Assembly: GCA_949283655.1 (NCBI GenBank)
Contig: CASDTH010000003.1
Span: forward strand, 62,001-126,000
Source: an uncultured bacterium
GTDB taxonomy: Bacteria > Bacillota > Clostridia > Oscillospirales > Acutalibacteraceae
Direction of reading: 5' to 3'
DNA: 64,000 bases
Position 1 is the first letter of the stretch. The number at the start of each line of letters is the position of its first letter. The notes under the pieces are model-generated. The model searched no databases, was not told where the DNA came from, and saw only the letters and a program-made list of their open reading frames with translations. Both the position numbers and the translations under genes were made by a program. Below are positions 27,473 to 36,724 of the stretch, one piece after another.

Positions 27473-28318
27473 TCACACAATGCCCTGCACCAGTGCCGCA
27501 CCGATCAGGTTGCTATCTTCACCGAAGGCTGTTCTGACAACTGGGATATCGTCCGGCTCGTCAATAATCGTCAGCAGCCCACGATATTCCTCTAAAATAT
27601 CAGACAGGATCGCGTCGCTATTGGCGATACCACCGCCCAGCACGATCCGCTCCGGGTCATAGGTAAGGCGCGCGTACAGCAGCTTTTGTGCCACTGCACA
27701 CGCATACTGTTTCAGAATATTTTGGGCCGCAGCCTCCCCACTGCGCGCCTGTTCCTCAATAAATCGCATATTACAGTCAGGCAACGCAAACTGTTCCTGG
27801 TAAAGCCGCGCCTGTCGAACGGTATTTGCAGCCTGTTCATAGGTATATGGCTCCGTGCGTTCGGGCATTTTAAAAAACATGCCGGATTTTTTGTGCGCTC
27901 CCTCGTACAGAGTTCCATTTACCAACACGGCGCTGCCTACCGATGACCCGAGGACAAACAGAGCCGCATTGCGAATGCTCCGGAGCGTCCCGTATGCCCT
28001 TTCACACAGCAGAGCGCAGCGGGCATCGTTTTGAATGGTCACAGGCAGTGCATATTTCTTTTTCATTGTTTGAACCAAATTATGAGAGCGCATTTCCCCA
28101 ATGGTCTCGTATCCCCGACAGATGCCGTCCGGCTCCCAAAAGCCACCGCTGGAAATGGCGATCCGATCCACATCACCGCGCATGAGGCACTCTATTTTCT
28201 CAACGAGCTGTTCAAAGGAGAAGATCGTATCCCATTTTCCCTTGTCATATATCTCACTGCCGCGCACATAGCCGTATTTGGTATAAGTGCCTCCAATATC
28301 AATGGCCAATATCATCAT
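27473..28318 (-). CDS. ROK-family sugar kinase
   Basis: 281 residues. It has the phosphate motif LAIDIGGTYTKYGYV, the catalytic region TIQNDARCALLCE (Asp base) and VLGSSVGSAVLVNGTLYEG. The ROK zinc motif CxCGxxGC is absent, as in several short ROK kinases. It probably phosphorylates the hexose released by the mannosidase. ATGA overlaps the preceding isomerase gene. Substrate (mannose, glucose or other) is inferred from context only. Confidence 0.82.
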   Translation of the reverse strand: MMILAIDIGGTYTKYGYVRGSEIYDKGKWDTIFSFEQLVEKIECLMRGDVDRIAISSGGFWEPDGICRGYETIGEMRSHNLVQTMKKKYALPVTIQNDARCALLCERAYGTLRSIRNAALFVLGSSVGSAVLVNGTLYEGAHKKSGMFFKMPERTEPYTYEQAANTVRQARLYQEQFALPDCNMRFIEEQARSGEAAAQNILKQYACAVAQKLLYARLTYDPERIVLGGGIANSDAILSDILEEYRGLLTIIDEPDDIPVVRTAFGEDSNLIGAALVQGIV

Positions 28319-30039
28319 GCTCTCACCGCCGCTTTCATCGTGGCAAGGCGCATCCCACGGCTCTTTTTTGTAGGACGGACAATATACTCGCCTACGCTTG
28401 CGGGGACGATAAACGTCTCCGCATAGTGTACGGTAAACGGCTTAAAACGCCCCTCGGGGCTGACAACCTCCGCCTCCGGACCCTCCACCAGATTCAGCAC
28501 GTTGACGCTGCCGCCTGTGTGGTGCAGAACCTCTTTGGTAAACCAGTGGCGGCGGGTTTCAATGAACTCTCGCTCATGGAGGCCTGTGCGCTCCTCCTGC
28601 CATCCATCCCCCTCGCCAACACACGCAACGCGGTTGATTAAATTCTGCTGGACCCATTGCGTATCGCGGCCAAAATCAATCACATGCCCTCCGTGTACAA
28701 TATTGATCGGGCGCGGCTTGCCGTCTAAGCCTACCCTGCCCCAGTCCCACAGCTTAAAAGTGAAAATATAGGGCGTGCTGCTGATCTCCAGCACCATTGC
28801 ATTCCTGCCGGAACAGTGGATTGTCCCCGCCGGTATCAGGAAATGATCGTGCTTTTTGGCGGGGAACTTGTTTACATATTTTTCTGCATCAAACCGCCCC
28901 GTCTGCTGTGCATCGTTGAGCGCCCGAATCAGTTCCGGCGGCCTTGTATTTTTCTGAACACCGAGATACACGCTTGCATCCTCCCCGCAGGTATCCAGGA
29001 TGTAATAGCTCTCATCCTGCGTGTAACGCATGTTGAAATACTCCGCGATATATTCCGTGGTGGGGTGCACCTGAAGCGAAAGATTCCCGCCGCCGATGGT
29101 ATCTAAAAAATCAAAACGGATTGGGAACTCATTGCCGAAACGCGCTTGCACACGATCCCCCAGCAGGGGGATGCTGCGGAAGAAAACGAGATCAATGGAT
29201 GGCATCTCCAGTACGCCGCCTCCAAAATCGTATAAAACACTATTTTCCTCCGGGACGCAATCAAAACACCAGGCAAAGTTCTTTTCATCCCGGTTCAGAT
29301 CACAAACCTCTTTCATCCACTGGCCACCCCAGACCCCGGGGTCAAAGTAGGGAACAACGCGGAACGGCCGGCTTACCGCTACCGACAGGGCAGCGTTGTA
29401 ATCTGCGGCGGAGACGAGCTTAGGGTACTCCACCTGATTGGTATCCATAAAAAAGTCGAACTCCGGAAAATAGCGCTGCTTATGCTTATCCGCAAGCCGC
29501 CACTCGACAAAGTATCCGCGTTTGAACTTTGTTAGAGGATCCATACCGCTGTTATCGCAGTTCCAGTTACAAGCGCCGTGGCGGAAGCGCTGCTGCGTTT
29601 CCCAGCGCGCAATGCTTAGATGGATATTGATATCCCCCCGGGTGATGAGCATCGCGCCTACGCCGATCACAAGGGTGCGGCCCCGGCACCGCCCAAGCTC
29701 CCTGCGCATCTCATCGATTTTCTCTGGGATAAAAAAATCCTCCAGATGGTCGGTTGTTAGGATGCCGAACACACGGTCCTCCGTCAAAAAGCGCTGCATG
29801 CGTTCGGTCAACTCCTCATACTGATAGGCACAATCATCGCTGATGAAGATATTATCAAAATAGCGGCCAAAATGCCGGAGGATCTCTGCGCGATCTACGA
29901 TGACGTAGCAATCCATCACGACTGTCTGATTGTGCAGCTGCCCTAGGCCCAGCCGCTGGGCGATTGCCTCATAGCCGCAGGAGATCTCTCCGCTTACTTT
30001 AATTTTGGGGAATTTATCGTAGTTTTGATATCCGTACAT
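28315..30039 (-). CDS. Mannose-6-phosphate isomerase-like protein with N-terminal extension
   Basis: 574 residues; the ATG at 30039 follows GAGGT, while the GTG at 30051 lacks a site. The C-terminal part (from about 226) is type I phosphomannose isomerase-like: zinc ligands in LQVHP (Q323, H325) and PAGTIHCSG (about H408), with the usual PYFDPGVWGG start. The first 225 residues are extra, without a Walker A motif but with a segment (IHLSIARWETQQRFRHG, FKRGYFVEWRLADKHK) that resembles part of a P-loop kinase fold. It should interconvert mannose-6-P and fructose-6-P. Confidence 0.75.
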   Translation of the reverse strand: MYGYQNYDKFPKIKVSGEISCGYEAIAQRLGLGQLHNQTVVMDCYVIVDRAEILRHFGRYFDNIFISDDCAYQYEELTERMQRFLTEDRVFGILTTDHLEDFFIPEKIDEMRRELGRCRGRTLVIGVGAMLITRGDINIHLSIARWETQQRFRHGACNWNCDNSGMDPLTKFKRGYFVEWRLADKHKQRYFPEFDFFMDTNQVEYPKLVSAADYNAALSVAVSRPFRVVPYFDPGVWGGQWMKEVCDLNRDEKNFAWCFDCVPEENSVLYDFGGGVLEMPSIDLVFFRSIPLLGDRVQARFGNEFPIRFDFLDTIGGGNLSLQVHPTTEYIAEYFNMRYTQDESYYILDTCGEDASVYLGVQKNTRPPELIRALNDAQQTGRFDAEKYVNKFPAKKHDHFLIPAGTIHCSGRNAMVLEISSTPYIFTFKLWDWGRVGLDGKPRPINIVHGGHVIDFGRDTQWVQQNLINRVACVGEGDGWQEERTGLHEREFIETRRHWFTKEVLHHTGGSVNVLNLVEGPEAEVVSPEGRFKPFTVHYAETFIVPASVGEYIVRPTKKSRGMRLATMKAAVRA

Positions 30040-30047
30040 AATCGACC

Positions 30048-31730
30048 TCACGATTGATATTGCAATTCTTTCTCAGGCTTTGCAACTGGCGCATTTACCT
30101 GTTCTTCCTTTTCGGCCCGCACCTTCAACTCCTCAATAATCCGGCGGTGCTTTTCAGTGGACAGATCATAGAAAAAGTATGGGATTGCAGTGAGCACAAC
30201 CGCGACAGCAGCCACCAGAATGGTGATATTGATGACCTCATTACGGAGCGCCGATTCATAAAGAATGTCCCAATCGCTTGTAAAGCCTACCTCTGAATAC
30301 AAAAACGGGATCAGCATAGCCGCTACGGTCGTGACGGGAGTGAGCAGCATGCTGAAAATCCCGGCAAACCCATCCAGGCGCTCGCCGGTAAGGTACTGCT
30401 GATAATCCCAGATATCGGCGCCCATAGCGGTTGCGGCAATGGCGGAGGGTGTAGAGAGCAGAGTGGTTATGTAGGAAAAGACGATGAACAACACGACGTT
30501 GTTCACCCGTAGCGAATAATACTGAGCTGCAAGAGAGAGCAACGAGATTAGCTTGGAAAACAGCACCAAATTTCGTTTGTCAAATTTTTTAATCAAGTAA
30601 CTTGCGATCAGCATGCCGGGGACATAAGCCGTCCCAATGATGCCTGAATAGACGCCCATCAGCCAGTCCTCCCGCAGGCTATAAACAAAGATGATATTTG
30701 CTAGCACAATGGAACCGGTGGTGATGGCGTTACCCGCTGAGGAGAGGTTCACAAGCCAGTGATACTTGTTTTTAAGCACTGATTTGGTGCCAACCCAAAA
30801 GCTGATGCTGGGCTTGTGGCTTTTGGCTACGATGACCTTTTCTCGCGTGCCAAAAAAGAGCGTCAGTGTCAGCAGAGAGAATGCGATGAGCATGATCGGG
30901 ATAATCACACGGTAGGTGCGGATGTTATTCATGCCACCTGTTCCGGCAAAAATGGGTAACAGGATGTTCACCAACGACGGGAACGCACTGTATAGAATCG
31001 CACCGATGGACATCATCCGGACGCGCTCATCACTGTTGGGCGAGATAACATTTTGCAGGTTCCCGAGCTGCCCACAAAATGAGGAAAAAACGCTCGCAAT
31101 GCAGAACAGAAGATTGAGCACCCACAGCCTAGTGTGGTATGGCATAGAGGTAAATGGAAGATACACGATCAGCAGGTAGGCCGCTATGGTCGGAAAAACG
31201 CCGACAATAATCCACGGCCTGTATTTCCCGTACTTAGGGGCGAGCTTTTTTAAGACAAATATACGGTAGAAAATGTTAAAAACATTGATGCAGATTATGC
31301 CGCCCACAATCTGAGGGAGCGCGGGCATAAATTTTTCCGTGAGCGTCTGCGGTACGAAAAACAACCCTAAGCCAATAAAGAACAGTGGGATAAAAAGAAT
31401 CTTGAACGTGCGATAACTTTTGTCCGGGAGTTCGCCCAGATTATCCGTAACCATCATATTGGCAAAATTCCAAATATAGGAGAATGGTAGGCCAATCAGG
31501 CTGATTTTGTAAATATCATCAAAGGCGATCCCGTAAATAGCCCCCACCAGGAAGCAGGAAGCGGTAAACGTGATATATGTGAGCACGGCGGCCGCGCTGT
31601 TGTTGCCTGACGCGCCCACACAAAACCATAAAAATTCCTTATTAGAGACATATTCGCCTGGGCGGGGAACCTTCCAGTATGTTTTTAGATCGTTCAAAAA
31701 ACTGATCGCCACCGTTTTGATTTTACGCAT
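30048..31730 (-). CDS. GPH-type (melibiose-like) sugar:cation symporter
   Basis: 560 residues, about twelve transmembrane helices, with the GPH pattern: the loop-2 segment MMVTDNLGELPDKSYRTFK, a large central loop and ATAMGADIWDYQQYLTGERLDGF in the eighth to ninth helix region. It probably imports the glycoside used by the operon. The start overlaps the lipoprotein gene by 8 nt. Both long termini are charged; the C-terminus is rich in Glu/Lys. Confidence 0.82.
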   Translation of the reverse strand: MRKIKTVAISFLNDLKTYWKVPRPGEYVSNKEFLWFCVGASGNNSAAAVLTYITFTASCFLVGAIYGIAFDDIYKISLIGLPFSYIWNFANMMVTDNLGELPDKSYRTFKILFIPLFFIGLGLFFVPQTLTEKFMPALPQIVGGIICINVFNIFYRIFVLKKLAPKYGKYRPWIIVGVFPTIAAYLLIVYLPFTSMPYHTRLWVLNLLFCIASVFSSFCGQLGNLQNVISPNSDERVRMMSIGAILYSAFPSLVNILLPIFAGTGGMNNIRTYRVIIPIMLIAFSLLTLTLFFGTREKVIVAKSHKPSISFWVGTKSVLKNKYHWLVNLSSAGNAITTGSIVLANIIFVYSLREDWLMGVYSGIIGTAYVPGMLIASYLIKKFDKRNLVLFSKLISLLSLAAQYYSLRVNNVVLFIVFSYITTLLSTPSAIAATAMGADIWDYQQYLTGERLDGFAGIFSMLLTPVTTVAAMLIPFLYSEVGFTSDWDILYESALRNEVINITILVAAVAVVLTAIPYFFYDLSTEKHRRIIEELKVRAEKEEQVNAPVAKPEKELQYQS

Positions 31731-32586
31731 GCTGATCCCTCCCTACGCCCCATTCAACAGGTGTTTTCTCATTCATCAGGCTCGATTCCTTCTGCTTGAC
31801 AGGGAGCCAAGTCGAGCTGAGAGACATGCCGCTTTCGTCAACGCGCTCCATTTGAAATTTTTTAATGGCATTCGCACCAAAAAAGGCGTAATCCTCGATC
31901 GTTTCCACCGACGCTGGAATATACATCTTCGTCAGTTTGGCGCAGAAGGAAAACGCATCCTCACCGATGCGAACCAATGTACTAGGCAGCTCAAAATCCG
32001 TCAGATTTTCGCAGCGGGTAAAGGCGCGAACTCCTATTTCCCGCAGATTAGCCGAGAACGTAATTTCCCCAATCCCGGTACATTTGTAAAAGGCACGGTC
32101 ATTGATCATTTCAACAGAGTCCGGCACCGTATACTGCCCGAAGGTGGCATATGCTCCGGTCCAATCGTATGTAACCCCATGAGAACTGTTGGGATATACC
32201 AGCAGCGTTTTCATGTCCTTTGTGAATAAAACGCCGTCTACCGAGCAGAAGTAGGGGTTCTCCTCATCCACATAAATGGCTTTGAGTTTTGGACAGTTCG
32301 CTAGCGCCCAAGAATCGATCCGACTAATATTTTTTCCAATGTGGATTTCTTCTAGATATTCTGCGTTAGCAATTGAAAACTGCAGCAACTCTGTGACAGG
32401 GATACCATCCACTGTATCCTTCACGGTAAAAGACGCCATCGTGCTGGGGCCCTCAAAGCGTTTGAGAGCATATCCATTTTCTGTATGTACATATTTCTCT
32501 GTGATCTCCTGTTGCTCATAGCTGCACGAGGCCAGCCCCAGCAGAAGAAAAACCGCCATTACCAGGGCAGCGCATTTTTTGAGCAT
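31723..32586 (-). CDS. Lipoprotein with BspA-type leucine-rich repeats
   Basis: 287 residues. A lipoprotein signal (MAVFLLLGLASC) is followed by LRR_5/BspA-like repeats: NAEYLEEIHIGKNISRIDSWALANC, split across repeats with PKLKAIYVDEENPYF, FYKCTGIGEITFSANLREIG and FSFCAKLTKMYIPASVETI. Such repeats bind glycans or proteins at the cell surface. In this operon it may serve as a surface binding factor for the imported glycoside. Overlap with the symporter gene supports co-expression. Confidence 0.8.
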   Translation of the reverse strand: MLKKCAALVMAVFLLLGLASCSYEQQEITEKYVHTENGYALKRFEGPSTMASFTVKDTVDGIPVTELLQFSIANAEYLEEIHIGKNISRIDSWALANCPKLKAIYVDEENPYFCSVDGVLFTKDMKTLLVYPNSSHGVTYDWTGAYATFGQYTVPDSVEMINDRAFYKCTGIGEITFSANLREIGVRAFTRCENLTDFELPSTLVRIGEDAFSFCAKLTKMYIPASVETIEDYAFFGANAIKKFQMERVDESGMSLSSTWLPVKQKESSLMNEKTPVEWGVGRDQHA

Positions 32587-32599
32587 TTTCTTCGCCCCC

Positions 32600-33473
32600 C
32601 TATATCTTCTTGTTTGATGCGATAAAAGTGATCAAATCTTCGGGCCTGCGCGTTCCGTGGCGGTACATGTGCCCGCCGTGATCAGTGACGATCATAAACA
32701 GCCAGTCATCCTCCGGAAAGGTCTCCCTGGCAGTCTGGATGAGTGAATAGGCATATCTGTCGCTGTCCACCACCGCCTTGACATAGGCATGGTTTTGATT
32801 CCTAAAAATATAGCGGTGGCCATTATTGTCAGGGTTTTCAAAGATACCGAAGATGACATCATCTCCCTGAAGGATGGCTTGTTTGATATTGATAAATGTT
32901 TCGCTGTCCTTTTTACTCTGTTGAAACCGGTAATTCTCCAGCTGCATATCCTTTTCCCGTTTCAAGAGGCAGTCAAAAAAATGCATCCCACGCAGCGTTG
33001 AAGGACACTTTTTTGCCTGCTTTTGCACAGCGAAGCAAAAATGTATCCGCACAAAATGCAAACCCGTCGTTATTTGTGCGAACATGATGCCCGGTGCACC
33101 ACTCTCCGGAGAGGATGGTTGCAAACCCTGGGATTGTACTACTCTCCTGCCAGGTTTCTTTCCGCTCCGGGTCTCCGCCCGTATAACAGAAATACAATCC
33201 ACCCTCCTCCTTGATCAGTCCGATTCCACTGCCGGGCACAGTTTCTGAATACGGATACTTTTCTGTGTCGCTGCTTGTCACAATATTCAGCAGCACATCG
33301 GGGCGGACGGCGTCAAAGGCGATCAATAGCACTTTACTGTGTTCCCCTTTGCCGGCATGTGTCTCACAGATCTTGGCAATTTCGGTCTGTGAAATCTTTT
33401 CACGGTAGGTGTTGTCAAAAATTTTTGCCTGTTCCAACCTGCCGGCATACTTTCTCTCCCTCACGCAGCTCAT
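32600..33473 (-). pseudogene. Type I phosphodiesterase/nucleotide pyrophosphatase-like, frameshifted
   Basis: Two frames together make one alkaline-phosphatase-superfamily protein. The first half (33473 to 32973) carries the first metal motif KVLLIAFDAVRPD and, by position, a nucleophile-like Ser/Thr in ESSTIPGFATIL. It stops at a TGA directly after seven T (32975-32981, minus strand). The next frame continues with DCLLKREKDMQLENY and ends with the last metal motif MIVTDHGGHMYRHG. One T fewer restores a single frame of about 290 residues. A real mutation, RNA-polymerase slippage or a sequencing error are all possible. A GTG at 33464 is an alternative start. Confidence 0.75.
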
Positions 33474-33483
33474 TCCTTTCTTG

Positions 33484-34215
33484 TTATAAATCAATAGAAT
33501 ATTTGTATTTATCGCCCGCATAGTAACAAATCGTGAATTCAATCACACGGTTGTGCTGGTCAAAGGTTCTGCGCGTCCGCTTGATGAGCGGCATGCCCCG
33601 CTGGACCCCCAGCATCTCCTCACTCGTCCGATCCGCCAGCACAGCCTCAAAGGTATCCCGCCCACGGGTTATCAGAATACCGAGCTCGCGATTGAGGTAT
33701 TTATAGAGGGAGTCTTTGTATGCTTCAGGGTCAAGAGACAAATTTCGATCCCCACTGATATATGTAACCGAATAGACAATCGGCGTTGCATCTGCACAGC
33801 GGACACGAGTAAGCTTGAAAACCGGCGCATCCTTGGGGATGTTTAGCTGTGCCGCGATCCGCTCCGGGGCAGAAATCGTTGAAACTTCGCAAAATTTTGT
33901 AGACATTACAATGTGATGCCGCACCATTTCCTCGGAAAAGCTGACTACCTGCTTTAACTGCTCATCGATCTTAGGAAAGATCACCTTGGTGCCAATTCCG
34001 CGCGCACACTCCAAATACCCCTCATTTGTAAGCAGCGCTATGGCGTTGCGCACGGTGATCCGGCTGACCTGATACTCCTGCTGTAGTTGCAGCTCAGTGG
34101 GAAACGTATCGCCCACCGTATATTCTCCGCTTTCGATCTTTTCCTTCAAAATAGCCGCAAGCTGATGGTAAAGGGGTGCGGCCCCCGGTTTTCTATTCAG
34201 CTGAAAATAGCTCAT
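33484..34215 (-). CDS. GntR-family regulator with UTRA domain
   Basis: 243 residues. An N-terminal winged helix (PLYHQLAAILKEKIESGEY to GYLECARGIGTKV, about 9-78) is followed by a UTRA effector domain (about 90-240). HutC/PhnF/NagR-type regulators of this class bind phosphorylated sugars or amino acids. As first gene of the operon it probably represses it until a mannoside-derived ligand appears. ATG 34215 has AAAGGAG 8 nt upstream. Confidence 0.9.
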   Translation of the reverse strand: MSYFQLNRKPGAAPLYHQLAAILKEKIESGEYTVGDTFPTELQLQQEYQVSRITVRNAIALLTNEGYLECARGIGTKVIFPKIDEQLKQVVSFSEEMVRHHIVMSTKFCEVSTISAPERIAAQLNIPKDAPVFKLTRVRCADATPIVYSVTYISGDRNLSLDPEAYKDSLYKYLNRELGILITRGRDTFEAVLADRTSEEMLGVQRGMPLIKRTRRTFDQHNRVIEFTICYYAGDKYKYSIDL

Positions 34216-34807
34216 CAAAAGCTCTCCTTTTCTCAATCTATTGAAACAAATGCATCTGGTTACCGTTGCCTTCTGGATGCAGGCCCTTCTGCTTATCCAC
34301 TAGCGTGACAAAGTAATAAAGTAATATAGAAACACTATTATTATAACATTATAACCTTTAAATATATATAAGTCAACCATTTTAAAAATAGGGATTTCTA
34401 TTTTAATGTTCACTTGGATCAGCAAGCAAAACCGAATAGCGCAATAGACATTGGTCCATAAATGGCAACAGCTGTTTCTGCGATACGGCCACATCTTTAG
34501 ATGGGCTGTCACCAGCTTATTTTCCGATGTGTATCCATCTTGCTCTATAACTCAAAACAGCCAATCTCCCCTCGCATCCAATGCTTGCCGGCAAATAAAT
34601 TATGCTAAAAAGTCCCTGTGCGTTTTTCATTGCGCGCGTGGCATAGATGACATGGATACAAAATGCTTTTATTTAATAAAAATGATAACAACGCAGAGGT
34701 GTTGTGTGCGTACTTACAAGCAAGAAGCCGTAGTAAGCGTGACTTTCTTGTTGGCATAGCGGTTACTTCTCGCCCACTGGGCACGCTCGGCCTTTCTCTC
34801 ATTCCAA
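34216..34807. other. Long AT-rich intergenic region
   Basis: Contains the gntR promoter and, between promoter and gene, the direct repeat TTACTTTA/TTACTTTG (rc near 34307-34326), a candidate regulator site. From 34380 to 34807 I see no protein-like frame and no recognisable RNA. Confidence 0.55.
34348..34376 (-). promoter_or_regulatory. Promoter of the gntR-mannoside operon
   Basis: Minus strand TTGACT (34371-34376), 17 nt, TATAAT (34348-34353); a second TATAAT follows at 34340-34345. Confidence 0.8.
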
Positions 34808-34848
34808 CAAAAAACAGGAGAGACAGGCCATGTGCCTGTCTTTCCTGT
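34808..34848 (-). terminator. Strong minus-strand terminator
   Basis: A 15-bp stem with one mismatch (34814-34828 with 34834-34848), loop of 5, followed on the minus strand by TTTTTT (34809-34814). Confidence 0.75.
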
Positions 34849-34873
34849 CTGTCTATCGGCTATAAAAAAGATA

Positions 34874-34926
34874 TTTTAGCGGTTTCGGTTGAGAGATTCG
34901 AACTCTCGTATCAAGTTTTGCTAAAA
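34874..34926 (-). other. T-arm-like hairpin enclosed by a 7-bp stem
   Basis: The minus-strand RNA has GAGAG-TTCGAAT-CTCTC (34891-34907), identical in form to a tRNA T-arm, enclosed by TTTTAGC (34920-34926) pairing with GCTAAAA (34874-34880). D- and anticodon arms are absent and the spacing is wrong for a tRNA. It may be a tRNA remnant or a regulatory hairpin. Confidence 0.4.
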
Positions 34927-34934
34927 GGTAGTTG

Positions 34935-35204
34935 TTATATTTCTTCTAAATCTTCTTGCCCAATGGATAAAAGGAGATTTTTGTGTCTTGATTCTTGAAA
35001 CTGAATGAAATCACAAACAGACATTTCCCAACCGGTATAATTTTTACTCACCTTTACGGTATAAACGCCGGTAATTCCATTTCCAACCATCATTTGATAA
35101 TCATCAGAGTCTGTTAAGCAATACACAATCCAACTATCGTCATAAATCCGACCGGTGAAAGGGTTTATTTCACTTTCAACATAATGGTCTATTCTATATA
35201 GCAT
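34935..35204 (-). CDS. Small hypothetical protein
   Basis: 89 residues, acidic, soluble, rich in Tyr and Asp, no recognised domain. Evidence for a real gene: a promoter-like sequence just upstream (35234-35262), AGAGG before the ATG and a strong terminator 90 nt downstream. Codon use is more AT-rich than neighbours, so it may be acquired DNA. Function unknown. Confidence 0.5.
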   Translation of the reverse strand: MLYRIDHYVESEINPFTGRIYDDSWIVYCLTDSDDYQMMVGNGITGVYTVKVSKNYTGWEMSVCDFIQFQESRHKNLLLSIGQEDLEEI

Positions 35205-35233
35205 CCTCTTACATCCCGACGATACATGGTTAC

Positions 35234-35262
35234 ATTGTAGCGTATCAAATAAAAAACGACAA
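35234..35262 (-). promoter_or_regulatory. Possible promoter of the 89-residue gene
   Basis: Minus strand TTGTCG (35257-35262), 17 nt, TACAAT (35234-35239). The -35 lies within the tRNA-Ser terminator stem. Confidence 0.4.
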
Positions 35263-35281
35263 GCCGAAACTTGTCGTTTTC
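35247..35281 (-). terminator. Terminator of tRNA-Ser
   Basis: A 9-bp stem AACGACAAG/CTTGTCGTT (35255-35263 with 35270-35278) followed on the minus strand by TTTTTTATTT, 5 nt after the CCA end. Confidence 0.85.
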
Positions 35282-35282
35282 T

Positions 35283-35375
35283 TGGCGGAGAGCAAGGGAT
35301 TCGAACCCTCGAAACGGCGTTGACCGTTTACACGATTTCCAGTCGTGCTCCTTCGACCAGCTCGGACAACTCTCC
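35283..35375 (-). tRNA. tRNA-Ser (anticodon GGA)
   Basis: 93 nt including an encoded CCA. Acceptor stem GGAGAGT/GCTCTCC, anticodon loop CTGGAAA giving GGA (reads UCC/UCU), a long variable arm (AAACGGTCAACGCCGTTT) typical of class II tRNA, and T-arm GAGGG-TTCGAAT-CCCTT. A terminator follows directly. Confidence 0.96.
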
Positions 35376-35503
35376 AAAACAAAACACCGGTTGGTCATTT
35401 CCAGTGCTTTGTTATTATATCGAACTGCTGTGAAAAAATCAAGGGGTAAACCAAATATTTTTGGGGCGTATCTTGAAAAAGTAGAAATGGAATCATCGGG
35501 CAG

Positions 35504-36724
35504 TTAAAAAAGCCGTAAAACTTGCCCCTTATAAATCAAATTTGGATTTTTTAGCCGGTTCAGTTTTGCAAGCGTAGCGGTTGAAGTGCCGAATCGTCTG
35601 GCAATTGACCAAAGGGTATCCCCTTTTTTCACTGTATACGTCCTAGCTAATGACGGAGCTATGCGGCGAATCCACAGGCGCTCCCCTGCATAAATCAAAT
35701 CAGGGTTTGGGAGTGCGTTCATTGCTACAATGGAATCAACCGTTGTTCCAAACCGGCAGGCAATTGCAAACAATGTATCGCCTGGTTGGATTGTATATTC
35801 TGATATGCTAACCCCCGGCTCCTCGCGTAATGGCACACGCACGCGCAGCACCTCCCCGGTAAAAATCAGATTGGGGTTTTCCAGCTGGTTCAGCTTTAAA
35901 AGATCAGTAACGGTTGTGTGATACCGCTGCGCAATCCTCCACAACGTATCGCCCGTACGGACAGTAACCAGAATGATTTTCGTCTGCTTGGGCGGAGCGG
36001 GCTGGAGCGGCGTAGGGAGAGAGGATGGCGTTTCTAAAAAAATATCCTCTGTGAACCAATCCAGATCAACGCTACCGCTGATTCCTTCGATCTGACCCGC
36101 AGAAGTATACTGAAAACCAATCCAGTTATTCCATTTGCCGTTTTCGCTAGGCATATCAACGCCATACTGCGCCACCCAAAGCGGGTAGGTATCTGCAATC
36201 CGTTGGTCAAACACAGAGCGCGCGTTGGCAGTATCGCTGTATACTACCAGCTCTTTTCCGGTCAGGCGGCCGAGTTCCTGCAAAAACGACCACGCAATTT
36301 TATTGATTTGTGCAATAGGTAAGCCGTTTAAATATTCGAAATCCATGGCCAGCCTGCAATCCGACTGTGTTCCGGCGATTGTCGAGGCAAAAAAATGCGC
36401 CTCCTGCTGCGCCTGTGCTGTTGTTCGGGCCGTCACATAGTGATAAAATCCTATCCGGAGGCCCTGCGCTTTCGCGCCTGCGTAATTCTTTCTGAAAGTG
36501 GGGTCCACATAATCGCTCCCCAAACTGGAACGAATATAGACCACTTGAATCCCGCTGCGCTTTACTCGCGCGTAGTCAACCATCCCCTGATATTCGCTGA
36601 CATCTATTCCACGATAGAGCTGTGAGCCGGATGGGGTAAGCGCTGAGCTTGCGCCGTTCAAGAATACGCACAGCAGCACAGCGCTCATCAGCGCACAAAG
36701 GCTCTTATGCCATCTTTTTTTCAT
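35504..36724 (-). CDS. Secreted GH25 lysozyme with three LysM domains
   Basis: 406 residues. A signal peptide ([17 protein letters not shown]) is followed by a GH25 muramidase domain (about 35-235) with [10 protein letters not shown], the catalytic DxE in [10 protein letters not shown] and FYHYVTA. A Pro-rich linker leads to three LysM modules ([42 protein letters not shown]) that bind peptidoglycan. It should cut the glycan strand during wall turnover or sporulation. It has a long structured 5' region. Confidence 0.93.
   Translation of the reverse strand: MKKRWHKSLCALMSAVLLCVFLNGASSALTPSGSQLYRGIDVSEYQGMVDYARVKRSGIQVVYIRSSLGSDYVDPTFRKNYAGAKAQGLRIGFYHYVTARTTAQAQQEAHFFASTIAGTQSDCRLAMDFEYLNGLPIAQINKIAWSFLQELGRLTGKELVVYSDTANARSVFDQRIADTYPLWVAQYGVDMPSENGKWNNWIGFQYTSAGQIEGISGSVDLDWFTEDIFLETPSSLPTPLQPAPPKQTKIILVTVRTGDTLWRIAQRYHTTVTDLLKLNQLENPNLIFTGEVLRVRVPLREEPGVSISEYTIQPGDTLFAIACRFGTTVDSIVAMNALPNPDLIYAGERLWIRRIAPSLARTYTVKKGDTLWSIARRFGTSTATLAKLNRLKNPNLIYKGQVLRLF

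Noticed and set aside
30040..30051. GTG at 30051 as the isomerase start
   Set aside because: It has no ribosome binding site, while GAGGT lies 5 nt before the ATG at 30039.
34874..34926. A tRNA gene, because of the TTCGAAT T-loop
   Set aside because: No D-arm or anticodon arm fits, and ten bases separate the T-arm from the 3' strand of the enclosing stem.
35283..35375. An integrated element using tRNA-Ser, with direct repeats of its 3' end
   Set aside because: The nearby T-arm-like sequence matches only the generic TTCGAAT core; no repeated tRNA end or integrase is present beside it.
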